A program made the position numbers and the translations under genes. From Labrenzia sp. PHM005 (lineage in GTDB: Bacteria; Pseudomonadota; Alphaproteobacteria; Rhizobiales; Stappiaceae), in contig NZ_CP041191.1 in assembly GCF_006517275.1 (NCBI RefSeq), positions 3,157,001 through 3,221,000 on the forward strand: a stretch of DNA of 64,000 nt, given 5' to 3'. Below, one piece after another: positions 28,577 through 35,923 of the stretch; the first letter of the stretch is position 1; the number at the start of each line of letters is the position of its first letter. The notes under the pieces are model-generated. The model did not search any database. It saw only the letters and a list, made by a program, of their open reading frames with translations, and was not told where the DNA came from.

Positions 28577-29281
28577 ATGCGTCTTCTTTTAGCTGCCGCG
28601 ACTGCAGCATTTTCACTGATTCCGATGGTTTCGCAGGCTGAATCCGTCAAACTCACAACATTGGAGTGGCCGCCCTACGTTATGGCTGATGGAAGCGGAA
28701 CCAGCACCGATGCTGTCAAATCGGCTTTCTCGAAGGCTGGTGTCACCGCAGAAGTCAAAGTGTTTCCCTGGCAACGAGCGATCAATCTGGCGCAAAAGAA
28801 ACCTGAATGGATTGGCGTTTATCCGGAATATTACGCTGAAGGCAGCGATGCGGAAAAAGGCGGCGACCGCTGCTTGTTCTCCAAATCCTTTGGCGTCAGC
28901 CCCGTTGGTTTTGTTCAGCGTAAAGACTCGGATTTTTCCTGGTCCTCTCATGACGATCTGAAAAAACACAAGATCGGTGTTGTCCGCGGCTACAGCAACG
29001 AAGAACAATTCGATGCGATGGTTGCTGCCGGTGATATCAAATCTGAACAAGCTGATGACGACGCCCAAAACATCTTGAAAGTAGCCGGTGGCCGTGCAGC
29101 AGCCGGTGTTGTCGACAAACTTGTTTTTGAACACCTGACCAAGAACGATCCGGCTGTTGCCAAGGTTGCAGGCGATCTTGTGTTTAACGACAACCTGTTG
29201 GTTGAACACGGTTTGTTTGTCTGTTTCGAGAACTCCGATGCTGGCCGGGCTGCACGCGAGAAGTTTAACTCGGCTCTTTAA
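28577..29281 (+). CDS. Periplasmic solute-binding protein (amino-acid type, SBP_bac_3), copy 1
   Basis: Secreted binding protein of 234 residues with a signal peptide (about 1-21, ending VSQAES). The mature part starts VKLTTLEWPPYV, followed by VFPWQRAINLAQKKPEWIGV, then GDRCLFSKSFGVSPVGFVQR and IGVVRGYSNEEQFDAMV. It contains three cysteines and is about the size of family 3 binding proteins. The next gene is an obvious paralogue with the same motif order. No permease or ATPase follows, so the pair may serve a remote transporter, a sensor, or a catalytic function. The ATG at 28577 begins the signal peptide directly. Confidence 0.88.
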   Translation: MRLLLAAATAAFSLIPMVSQAESVKLTTLEWPPYVMADGSGTSTDAVKSAFSKAGVTAEVKVFPWQRAINLAQKKPEWIGVYPEYYAEGSDAEKGGDRCLFSKSFGVSPVGFVQRKDSDFSWSSHDDLKKHKIGVVRGYSNEEQFDAMVAAGDIKSEQADDDAQNILKVAGGRAAAGVVDKLVFEHLTKNDPAVAKVAGDLVFNDNLLVEHGLFVCFENSDAGRAAREKFNSAL

Positions 29282-29337
29282 GGGCTCGTTCCAGCCGGAG
29301 CAGTGCTTGGGGTGGGGCTCCGGTTGCGGAACTTGAA

Positions 29338-30102
29338 ATGAAGAAGGGTGGTTGCCCGCTACACGTTATGCGCACAGTGATGCTGATCATTGCGATTGTT
29401 CTTTGGGCAACCAGTCCGCTGGCGGCAGCCGAACGGTTGAAGCTGACCACTTTGCATTGGCCTCCTTATGTCGAGCAGACAGGTGAGGGGCCGAATACCG
29501 ATACAGTTCGGTCTACGTTTGCAAAGGCCGGAATGGATGTTCAGGTTCAAGTCTTTCCATGGAACCGGGCAATCAAACTCGCCGCGGACGATCCTCAATG
29601 GGTCGGCGTCTATCCGGAGTATTACTCCGCCGAGATTGATGCGGAACGTGGCGGCGAACGGTGCCTTTTTTCCAAGTCCTTTGGCAACAGTCCAGTCGGC
29701 TTTTTAACGCCTAAAGGTAGCTCCTTCGATTGGGCTACCCATGACGATTTGAAGTCCTTCGTGATTGGCGTCGTCCGTGGATATGTCAATGAGGCGAAAT
29801 TGGATGAGATGATCGCAGAAGGTGAGATTGCTGCGGAACTCGCCGAAGACGATACTCAAAACATCCTGAAAATCGCTGCTCGCCGGGCTGAGGCAATTGT
29901 TATCGACAAACACGTGTTTGAGTATCTAAAAGCGAAGGATCCTGGCGTTGCCTTTGTCGCTGATAGTCTGGAATTTCACGAAAAACTGCTTGTCAATCAC
30001 GGTCTGTACGTGTGCTTTGAGAACTCTGCAGCGGGACGGTCCGCCAGGGACCTCTTCAATCAAAACCTTGAAAAAATTCCGGAAGCGGTTGCGACGGATT
30101 AG
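29338..30102 (+). CDS. Periplasmic solute-binding protein (SBP_bac_3), copy 2
   Basis: Paralogue of the preceding gene, 254 residues from the ATG at 29338 or 244 from the ATG at 29368, which begins a more ordinary signal peptide (MRTVMLIIAIVLWATSPLAA). The mature part has LKLTTLHWPPYVEQTGEGPN, then VFPWNRAIKLAADDPQWVGV and GERCLFSKSFGNSPVGF, aligning with copy 1 without gaps over most of the length. The 56-base gap suggests co-transcription. No permease is near. It converges with a nuclease gene. Substrate unknown. Confidence 0.87.
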   Translation: MKKGGCPLHVMRTVMLIIAIVLWATSPLAAAERLKLTTLHWPPYVEQTGEGPNTDTVRSTFAKAGMDVQVQVFPWNRAIKLAADDPQWVGVYPEYYSAEIDAERGGERCLFSKSFGNSPVGFLTPKGSSFDWATHDDLKSFVIGVVRGYVNEAKLDEMIAEGEIAAELAEDDTQNILKIAARRAEAIVIDKHVFEYLKAKDPGVAFVADSLEFHEKLLVNHGLYVCFENSAAGRSARDLFNQNLEKIPEAVATD

Positions 30103-30132
30103 CAGGGCACAGGTAACTTCCTGGTCGGCTAG

Positions 30133-30813
30133 CTAGCTGAGTGGCGGGCGCCAACCAGCAGCAATGGCCTCGTCTTCCGAACAAAACCAGCGCTCGCCTG
30201 CGGATTCATTGATCCTTGTCCGTGCATAATGCGGAGACCAGGGCGTGTGGTAAATCCGGCCGTTTGCAGAAATGTTTCCTTTGATCGGACAGCCTTCCGG
30301 GGCTTTGGTTCCTGAGGTCTGCCATTTTTGCTGCCTGAAATCCCACGGGGCTACGGCAATCCCCGCCCAAAGGCCGTTGCCGTTCAATCGTGCCGTTTCC
30401 TGCTCAGTCTGATAGGCATCGGAATATCTCAAGAATGCATACGCCTGACCGTCTGCGACCATAGCCTTATTCAGGTTCTGCCCTGCTGAAAAACACGTGG
30501 CAAGCCTTCGGTCATAGGCGTCCGTTTCAACCCCTGTGCATGTAACTTCACCGGCTCTGGTCAGGGATTGCAGGTGTTCCTTTGCGGCAAGGCCACATCG
30601 ATAGATTTTGCCCGAAGACGTGAGGCAGGTCTGGGCCAGTTCTGGGGCATCAATCCCTTCAAGGCGAATACGCTCTCCGTTTAAGACGAGCGTGTCTCCG
30701 TCAACAACCCGAACGTCAGCCGCTCGGACCTGTTGGGGTTGCGGCACGGCGATAATCGTAACAGCAATCAGCCACAGGATTGGCTGCACCGTGCCATGTA
30801 AAACACTGCGCAT
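30133..30813 (-). CDS. Secreted thermonuclease-like (SNase) protein
   Basis: Staphylococcal-nuclease-fold protein of 226 residues with a signal peptide (about 1-31, ending VRAAD). The SNase motif begins VRVVDGDTLVLNGERIRLEG and continues IDAPELAQTC, giving the calcium-binding Asp and the catalytic Arg and Glu; VETDAYDRRLATCF supplies the second catalytic Arg region. A C-terminal region of about 80 residues ends with a CPIKGNISANGRIYHTPWSP block found in related proteins. It likely degrades nucleic acids outside the cytoplasm. Starts at the ATG at 30813. Confidence 0.88.
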   Translation of the reverse strand: MRSVLHGTVQPILWLIAVTIIAVPQPQQVRAADVRVVDGDTLVLNGERIRLEGIDAPELAQTCLTSSGKIYRCGLAAKEHLQSLTRAGEVTCTGVETDAYDRRLATCFSAGQNLNKAMVADGQAYAFLRYSDAYQTEQETARLNGNGLWAGIAVAPWDFRQQKWQTSGTKAPEGCPIKGNISANGRIYHTPWSPHYARTRINESAGERWFCSEDEAIAAGWRPPLS

Positions 30814-31021
30814 ATTCGAAAAACTCTACGAATCAAATGATCTAATAGATGAAAGCCTGCCTTGGTCTCATCATCGGAACAATAGACTTGACCGTCGTGG
30901 CCGCCTTTGTCTGTGGATGGACGCGGAGAGAACAAAACTGTGAAATCTAGGTCTTCGGTCTTCCTTAACGGAAGATGTGGTTTCGTACACCGTCGGTTTG
31001 AACGGCGGAACGGAACCACGC

Positions 31022-31885
31022 ATGATCGAGAAACTGGAACGGGCCCTGGCGCTTGGGGCGGCTTGCTGGAAAGTGCTGCTCCTGGATAAGGAGATGCTGT
31101 TGTTTCCGATCATGAGCGCTTTGGCACTTGCTCTTGTGATTGGCTCTGGAGGTTGGGTGATTTACACAACGCCCGAACTTCAGGCTTTCTTCCAAAGCAT
31201 CTTCGACAACGAACAACCGGATCAGGATCCAAGGTTTTGGGCGCTGATTTTCGTTTTCCTTTTCGTCAACTACTTCATCATGATCTTTTTCAACGCAGCA
31301 CTTCTTTGTTGTGCTTTGATCCGATTTGCCGGTGGCGATCCGACGGTCATGGATGGCCTCAGCCTGTCCGTACGCAGACTTCCACAGATCCTGCTCTGGG
31401 CGTTGGTGACCGCATTTGTTGGTTGGATCTTGCAGCTTCTTGAAAGCCGGTTGAAGGGCCTGATGCGCTTCTTCATTAAGCTGATCGGGGCCGGTTGGGC
31501 TGTTGCCACGTATTTCGCCGTTCCGATTTTGGTGGTGGACGGTGTCGGTCCGGTGACCGCAATAAAGCGGTCAGTCCAAGCCGTTCGAAAAACCTGGGGT
31601 GAGGCGCTGGTTGGGCACATTGGTCTGGGAGCTCTGAATTTACTGGTCTCCATTGTGGCGATACCTATCCTCATGATGGGGATATTTTCGTTTGAGCAAA
31701 ACCCGGCCCTGGGTAGCGGGTTGGCCACCGTTGGCGTGACTTTGATCCTGGCCGGGGCTGTTGTCGTGACCACACTCAGTGCGATCTTGCGCGCTGCGCT
31801 TTACATCTACGCAGTCGAGGGGGAGATGCCGCTCAACTTTGATTCCCGTTTGATCCGGAATGCGTTCCAGCCGGACAAGCGATAA
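31022..31885 (+). CDS. DUF6159-like multi-pass membrane protein
   Basis: Inner-membrane protein of 287 residues with about six hydrophobic segments (near residues 25-47, 78-105, 130-150, 160-182, 205-235 and 245-270). The N-terminal MIEKLERALALGAACWKVLL, followed by LDKEMLLFPIMSA, and the later VVDGVGPVTAIKRSVQAVRK fit the DUF6159 pattern as I remember it. I use the ATG at 31022, with GGAACGGAACC just upstream; the open frame reaches 30977. Function unknown. The gene stands between the nuclease gene and sodB. Confidence 0.8.
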   Translation: MIEKLERALALGAACWKVLLLDKEMLLFPIMSALALALVIGSGGWVIYTTPELQAFFQSIFDNEQPDQDPRFWALIFVFLFVNYFIMIFFNAALLCCALIRFAGGDPTVMDGLSLSVRRLPQILLWALVTAFVGWILQLLESRLKGLMRFFIKLIGAGWAVATYFAVPILVVDGVGPVTAIKRSVQAVRKTWGEALVGHIGLGALNLLVSIVAIPILMMGIFSFEQNPALGSGLATVGVTLILAGAVVVTTLSAILRAALYIYAVEGEMPLNFDSRLIRNAFQPDKR

Positions 31886-32018
31886 AACAAAGAAAAATTT
31901 TCTTTATTTTCAAAACGTGCCTTGCCGAGCGTAGATGACGATCCTATTTTGCGGCTCAACACGGTAAGCGGCCGTCTCGGTCTGCGCCGTTGTTCATAGA
32001 ACACTTGAGGAGTTTGCC

Positions 32019-32621
32019 ATGTCTTTCGAATTGCCCGATCTGCCGTACGCATATGACGCGCTGGCCCCGTATATGTCTTCTGAAACTCTCGAGTTTCACC
32101 ATGACAAACACCACCAGGCTTATGTTACCAAAGGCAACGAACTGCTCGCCGGAAGTGGCTTGGAAGGCAAGTCTCTGGAAGACATCGTCAAAGAGAGCTA
32201 CGGCAAGAACGCTCCGCTGTTCAACAACGCTGGCCAGCACTACAACCACATTCATTTTTGGAAATGGATGAAAAAAGACGGTGGCGGCACCGCCCTTCCG
32301 GGTGCGCTAGCATCTGCCATTGATAGCGATCTTGGCGGTTTTGATAAGTTCCGTGCGGACTTCATTGCAGCTGGCGTTGGCCAGTTCGGTTCTGGCTGGG
32401 CATGGCTCGCAGTCAAGGACGGCAAACTTGAAATCATGAAGACCCCGAACGGCGAAAACCCGCTGGTTCACGGCGCAAGCCCGATCCTGGGCTGTGACGT
32501 TTGGGAGCATTCCTACTACATCGACTACCGCAACGCGCGTCCGAAGTACCTGGAAGCCTTCATCGACAACATGATCAATTGGGACTACGTCCTGGAAATG
32601 TACGAAGCCGCAACCAAGTAA
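32019..32621 (+). CDS. sodB: Superoxide dismutase, iron type
   Basis: Cytoplasmic enzyme of 200 residues converting superoxide to hydrogen peroxide and oxygen. Metal ligands are the His of LEFHHDKHHQAYV near residue 27, the His of NNAGQHYNHIHFWKWM near 75, and the Asp and His of LGCDVWEHSYYIDY near 158-162. The GVGQFGSGWAWL block and the residues around QHYNHIHF fit the iron branch, though some alphaproteobacterial members also work with manganese. GAGGAG precedes the ATG. A strong terminator follows, so it is a single-gene unit. Confidence 0.97.
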   Translation: MSFELPDLPYAYDALAPYMSSETLEFHHDKHHQAYVTKGNELLAGSGLEGKSLEDIVKESYGKNAPLFNNAGQHYNHIHFWKWMKKDGGGTALPGALASAIDSDLGGFDKFRADFIAAGVGQFGSGWAWLAVKDGKLEIMKTPNGENPLVHGASPILGCDVWEHSYYIDYRNARPKYLEAFIDNMINWDYVLEMYEAATK

Positions 32622-32643
32622 TCTTGGATTTTGGTTGACGATT

Positions 32644-32678
32644 AGCCCCTGGCTTCCTCTGAAGCCAGGGGCTTTTTC
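32644..32678 (+). terminator. Rho-independent terminator after sodB
   Basis: AGCCCCTGGCTTC (32644-32656) pairs perfectly with GAAGCCAGGGGCT (32661-32673) around a CTCT loop, followed by TTTTC. It lies 22 bases past the stop. Confidence 0.95.
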
Positions 32679-32705
32679 GTTTTAAGGTCAGAGGGCCTAC
32701 GCACC

Positions 32706-32752
32706 AATTCTTGATAAGAATTGTTACACTTGTGTGCTTGCAACAGGTGCAA
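32706..32752. promoter_or_regulatory. Two inverted repeats upstream of the cytochrome c' gene
   Basis: AATTCTT-GAT-AAGAATT is a perfect 7-base inverted repeat (32706-32722). TTGCA-N5-TGCAA follows at 32738-32752. Both lie 100-150 bases upstream of the cytochrome c' start, past the sodB terminator, in a gap that should hold that operon's promoter. Regulator unknown; nitric-oxide or redox control is plausible because of the genes served. Confidence 0.4.
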
Positions 32753-32854
32753 CTTTCCGTTCAGCTAGCTCCGCGGCACAGATCAGGTTTGGATTGACGC
32801 ATCTAAACCCTATGCCGCTGAGGTGACCTGATATGTGTCAGTAGGGAGAGGACT

Positions 32855-33313
32855 ATGCGGACCATTTCGAAGTGCTTGTCTGTTGTATCGATTGCAATCG
32901 TAGCTGGACTTGGCGTGGCGCAAGCCGCGGATGATCCGATCAAGACCCGGCAAGCGGTGATGTCCTCAGTGGGCGCAGCGGCAGGTCTTGGCGGCGGAAT
33001 GATGAAAGGCGAACTGGATTATACACCAGCGGCCGGCAAGGCAGCGATTGCAACCATGAGAGCTGCTGCCATGACTTTCGGCAGCTACTTTCCGGATGGC
33101 TCCACCTCGGGTAACACAGAAGCTGCACCGGCGATCTGGAGTGACCGCGCCGGCTTTGACGCCGAATTGGCGAAGTTTGCCATGGCCACAGAAAAGGCTG
33201 TTGCCGCATCCGGTAAAGCAGGACCGGCGGATATTGATGCGTTCAAAGCAGCTTTTGGTCCGGTTCTTGGCACCTGTAAGGCGTGCCATGAGGGCTACAG
33301 GGTCAAGAAATAG
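32855..33313 (+). CDS. Cytochrome c'
   Basis: Periplasmic four-helix-bundle haem protein of 152 residues with a signal peptide (about 1-24, ending AQAAD) and one C-terminal haem site CKACH in GTCKACHEGYRVKK. The size, the helical body and the position of the haem motif near the C-terminus define cytochrome c', which binds nitric oxide and protects against it. GGAGAGG precedes the ATG. The diheme cytochrome gene follows after 43 bases in what looks like one operon. Confidence 0.93.
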   Translation: MRTISKCLSVVSIAIVAGLGVAQAADDPIKTRQAVMSSVGAAAGLGGGMMKGELDYTPAAGKAAIATMRAAAMTFGSYFPDGSTSGNTEAAPAIWSDRAGFDAELAKFAMATEKAVAASGKAGPADIDAFKAAFGPVLGTCKACHEGYRVKK

Positions 33314-33356
33314 GCTCTGAACTTTCTGCTTTTGCGGGGATCGGGGGAGAGATGTC

Positions 33357-34289
33357 ATGAAAAAGCTAATTATTGCCGTGATCGGTCTGGGCCTGATCGC
33401 GGGGGTGGCTGGATGGTTTCTCTCTGCACCAACCGGTCTTAGTCAGATGGATATTGCGCAACTCAAGGATGGCGATCCGGCTAAAGGCGAGTCCATATTC
33501 TGGGCTTCCGGCTGCGGCTCTTGCCATGCGGCTAAAGGCGCCAAGGGAGATGAAAAACTCAATCTTGGCGGCGGCCTGCGCCTCGAAACGCCATTTGGCG
33601 TCTTTGTCGCGCCGAATATTTCACAAGATCCTGAGGACGGGATCGGCGGTTGGTCATTGGCGGATCTTGCAAATGCCATGACACACGGAACATCGCCCGA
33701 CGGCCGCAACTATTATCCAGCCTTTCCTTATGCCTCCTACGCAAGGATGGATCTTGCGGATATCAGCGATCTGTTTGCGTTTATGAAAACGCTGCCTGCG
33801 ATCCCTGGCAAAGCTGGGCCGAATGAACTGGCTTTCCCGTTTAATGTCAGGCGCGGGGTTGGGCTCTGGAAGCGGCTGTTTTTGGATCCGGCACCGGTGA
33901 TTGCCAGTCCAGTTGGCGCAGAGGATGTTGATCGGGCGCTATGGGACCGTGGCCGGTATCTCGTTGAAGGGCCTGGGCATTGCGGTGAATGCCATACGCC
34001 GAGGAATCTGGCCGGCGGTTTGAAGCTCGCGGATTGGCTCGGCGGAGCACCAGCTGCGACCGGCGATGGAAAGGTTCCAAATATCACACCGGTTGCGGGC
34101 GGCTTTGGATCCTGGAGCGCCAATGATATCGCCTATTATCTGGAAAGCGGTTTTACGCCAGACTATGATTCCGTCGGCGGGGAGATGGTGTCGGTTCAAG
34201 AGAATATGGCGTATTTGTCCGCGGACGACCGGACAGCCATTGCCGCTTACCTGAAAGCCATTCCGACAGTTTCAGCGACCTCAGAATAA
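33357..34289 (+). CDS. Diheme c-type cytochrome
   Basis: Membrane-anchored or secreted cytochrome of 310 residues. An N-terminal helix (about 4-22, IIAVIGLGLIAGVAGWFL) acts as signal or anchor. Two haem-attachment sites are present: CGSCH near residue 53 and CGECH near residue 209, each with a following methionine-bearing segment, giving two class I domains. Such proteins pass electrons to or from periplasmic dehydrogenases. No dehydrogenase is adjacent; the partner may be the cytochrome c' encoded upstream. It starts at the ATG at 33357 and is followed 26 bases later by a GNAT gene. Confidence 0.92.
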   Translation: MKKLIIAVIGLGLIAGVAGWFLSAPTGLSQMDIAQLKDGDPAKGESIFWASGCGSCHAAKGAKGDEKLNLGGGLRLETPFGVFVAPNISQDPEDGIGGWSLADLANAMTHGTSPDGRNYYPAFPYASYARMDLADISDLFAFMKTLPAIPGKAGPNELAFPFNVRRGVGLWKRLFLDPAPVIASPVGAEDVDRALWDRGRYLVEGPGHCGECHTPRNLAGGLKLADWLGGAPAATGDGKVPNITPVAGGFGSWSANDIAYYLESGFTPDYDSVGGEMVSVQENMAYLSADDRTAIAAYLKAIPTVSATSE

Positions 34290-34315
34290 AACTCCAAGAA
34301 AAAAGCTCAGCAGGA

Positions 34316-34792
34316 ATGACCGGATACTCCATTTTCAGTGTTGATACTGTTCAGGATCTTGAGGATCTAAAAGGTCTGTTCCGCGCTTATGTCGATTGGC
34401 TTGGCATTGATCTGTCTTATCAAGGGTTTGAAGAAGAACTCGCAAGCCTCCCGGGCAAATATGCGGCGCCGAACGGCGCATTGCTCCTGGCTAAAAACGA
34501 TAAGGGAGAGAGCTTAGGCTGCGTGGGTCTGCGTCCGTTTGGTGAGGCTGGCAGCTGTGAGATGAAACGGCTTTATGTTGTGCCGGAAGCGAGAGGTCTT
34601 GGGGTAGGCGCTGGCCTCGTTCAACGTATCATGAAGCTTGCCCGAAACGCCGGGTATACAGATATGAAGCTCGATACGTTGCCGACCATGACAGGCGCAA
34701 TCAAGCTCTACAAACAAGCTGGTTTTGAAGAAATCCCAGCCTATTACGAGACGCCGATCAGAGAGACCGTGTTCTTTCAGTGTGTCCTCTGA
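34316..34792 (+). CDS. GNAT-family N-acetyltransferase
   Basis: Acetyl-CoA-dependent acetyltransferase of 158 residues. The acetyl-CoA site is EMKRLYVVPEARGLGVGAGL near residue 82, where R-x-x-G-x-G/A gives the pyrophosphate loop, followed by LVQRIMKLARNAGYTDMKLD and the terminal KLYKQAGFEEIP block. This subgroup, which starts with a YVDWLGIDL segment, acts on unknown small molecules. The ATG at 34316 has a GGA directly before it, a weak site. The gene follows the diheme cytochrome gene and may be co-transcribed. Confidence 0.9.
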   Translation: MTGYSIFSVDTVQDLEDLKGLFRAYVDWLGIDLSYQGFEEELASLPGKYAAPNGALLLAKNDKGESLGCVGLRPFGEAGSCEMKRLYVVPEARGLGVGAGLVQRIMKLARNAGYTDMKLDTLPTMTGAIKLYKQAGFEEIPAYYETPIRETVFFQCVL

Positions 34793-34810
34793 TAGACGCT
34801 TTTGGTATGC

Positions 34811-34832
34811 GGTGCGGCGGGACCGCCGCACC
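34811..34832. terminator. Perfect hairpin between converging GNAT and Rid-like genes
   Basis: GGTGCGGCGG (34811-34820) pairs with CCGCCGCACC (34823-34832) across only two unpaired bases. It lies between converging genes. No U-tract follows in either direction, so it may act as a transcription barrier or stability element rather than a standard terminator. Confidence 0.5.
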
Positions 34833-34854
34833 TGACTTAATCGTGAGGATGTTG

Positions 34855-35253
34855 TTAGGCCATCGGCTGTGAAGACGATTCCAGAGCGAAAATCGCTTCC
34901 ATCTCCAGCCGCAGATCTGGTGAAAACAGACCGCTGACCAAAACCAAGGAACTGGCTGGGACAGCCTTTCCATAGCGTTCTGTCAGCACATCCCGAACAT
35001 CCGGAATGTCGGCTGGATCAACGGCAAATACGGTGACTTTCACCAAGTGTTTCATAGAAGAGCCGCAGCTTTCGGCCAGAACCGTCAGCTGATCGAGAAT
35101 GGCACTGGCCTGTGCGCCAGCGGCCTTGGCTTGGCTATCCGTACCAAAGGCGGTGAGGCCGGAAGTATAAAGTGTGTTTCCATGGAAAACAGCGTGCGTA
35201 TAAGGACCGATAACCGGTCCAAGTTCGGGGATATTATTGCGAAGAGGGATCAT
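34855..35253 (-). CDS. Rid-family protein lacking the catalytic arginine
   Basis: YjgF/YER057c/UK114-fold protein of 132 residues. The order of motifs is normal: IGPYTHAVFHGNTLYTSG at the start, then a QASAILDQLTVLAESCGSS helix and the closing LRLEMEAIFALE. In E. coli RidA the arginine of P-A-R-S-C-V deaminates enamines; the matching stretch here reads P-A-S-S-L-V, so the arginine is serine and enamine deaminase activity is doubtful. The ATG at 35253 is my choice; the longer frame upstream overlaps DUF2798. It is the last gene of a three-gene operon with a monooxygenase. Confidence 0.88.
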   Translation of the reverse strand: MIPLRNNIPELGPVIGPYTHAVFHGNTLYTSGLTAFGTDSQAKAAGAQASAILDQLTVLAESCGSSMKHLVKVTVFAVDPADIPDVRDVLTERYGKAVPASSLVLVSGLFSPDLRLEMEAIFALESSSQPMA

Positions 35254-35279
35254 TGGTTCTCTAACCTTTTTTGAGGGCA

Positions 35280-35501
35280 CTAACCTGGGAGGCGTCGCAC
35301 GATGTAGTTGGTTGCGTTCTGAACCAGTGGAGCCATGAAAAAAGCGATGACTGCAGCGGCGGGCCAGGCCAGGCGGAACGCAGCCATCCATTGGCTGAAA
35401 AACTCATCGCTCCAGCCCAAGTTGATAAACGTCACCCAGCACGACATCAAAAAAGACAGTCCGAATGACATGAAGAATGTTGCAATCAGCCTTTGGATCA
35501 T
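35280..35501 (-). CDS. DUF2798 small membrane protein
   Basis: Two-helix inner-membrane protein of 73 residues. MIQRLIATFFMSFGLSFLMS starts it, giving helix one (about 4-27), and AFRLAWPAAAVIAFFMAPLV forms helix two (about 43-62). The pattern is the DUF2798 type, where two short helices are separated by an F..W segment. Function unknown. The start overlaps the stop of the monooxygenase gene by four bases, so translation is coupled, and a Rid-like gene follows 26 bases later. Confidence 0.86.
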   Translation of the reverse strand: MIQRLIATFFMSFGLSFLMSCWVTFINLGWSDEFFSQWMAAFRLAWPAAAVIAFFMAPLVQNATNYIVRRLPG

Positions 35502-35821
35502 GCGTGTTCCAACTGGCTCTTCGCAAATGTCAGGTCGCCGATTTCTCCAAGTTCTTCAATGTAACGAACTTCGGTGAGGTTCTTTGCCAGATAGGCTTTG
35601 GTGTGCTCAGCCTTAAAGTGTGCAGCCAGCGCCTCCGGATCTGTCCAGCATTCCCAAAGTGTGAATTTTGTCCGGTCCTTCAGGTTCTGCCGGATTTCAA
35701 ACAAGATGCAACCGGGCTCTTCCTGGGTTTTGGTGACCAGGTCCCGCAATTCTGTTTCTGCTTGTTGAAGGTTCGCGCCCTGGCTCAACTCTATTCCGGC
35801 GCTGATAAAATACTGACCCAT
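35498..35821 (-). CDS. Antibiotic biosynthesis monooxygenase (ABM)-domain protein
   Basis: Ferredoxin-like-fold protein of 107 residues, related to small cofactor-free quinol or anthrone monooxygenases such as YgiN and to haem-handling ABM proteins. Visible features are ETELRDLVTKTQEEPGCILF, then WECWTDPEALAAHFKAEHTK in the pattern typical of YgiN. GGAG lies 6 bases before the ATG. It is the first gene of an operon with DUF2798 and a Rid-like protein, divergent from a LysR gene. A role in removing or using a reactive quinol-like compound is plausible but unproven. Confidence 0.88.
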   Translation of the reverse strand: MGQYFISAGIELSQGANLQQAETELRDLVTKTQEEPGCILFEIRQNLKDRTKFTLWECWTDPEALAAHFKAEHTKAYLAKNLTEVRYIEELGEIGDLTFAKSQLEHA

Positions 35822-35860
35822 AAAAATCTCCTGCGTGGGGTTGCGTCACAGGAGGAGATA

Positions 35861-35911
35861 TATAAATTCCGGTAATTATGGTAAGTCTTGAATTTCGATA
35901 GTATAAATTCC
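35861..35911. promoter_or_regulatory. Direct repeats between divergent ABM operon and LysR gene
   Basis: TATAAATTCC occurs at 35861-35870 and again at 35902-35911, 41 bases apart, about four helical turns. The pair lies between the ABM start (35821) and the LysR start at 35924. A spacing of four turns suits a LysR tetramer contacting two sites. It also argues for the 35924 start, because the earlier ATG (35888) would place the second repeat in coding sequence. Confidence 0.5.
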
Positions 35912-35923
35912 AAAAATGAAATC

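Noticed and set aside
34811..34832. Mobile repeat element (REP-like)
   Set aside because: Only one copy of this hairpin is apparent in the window, so a repeated element is not supported.
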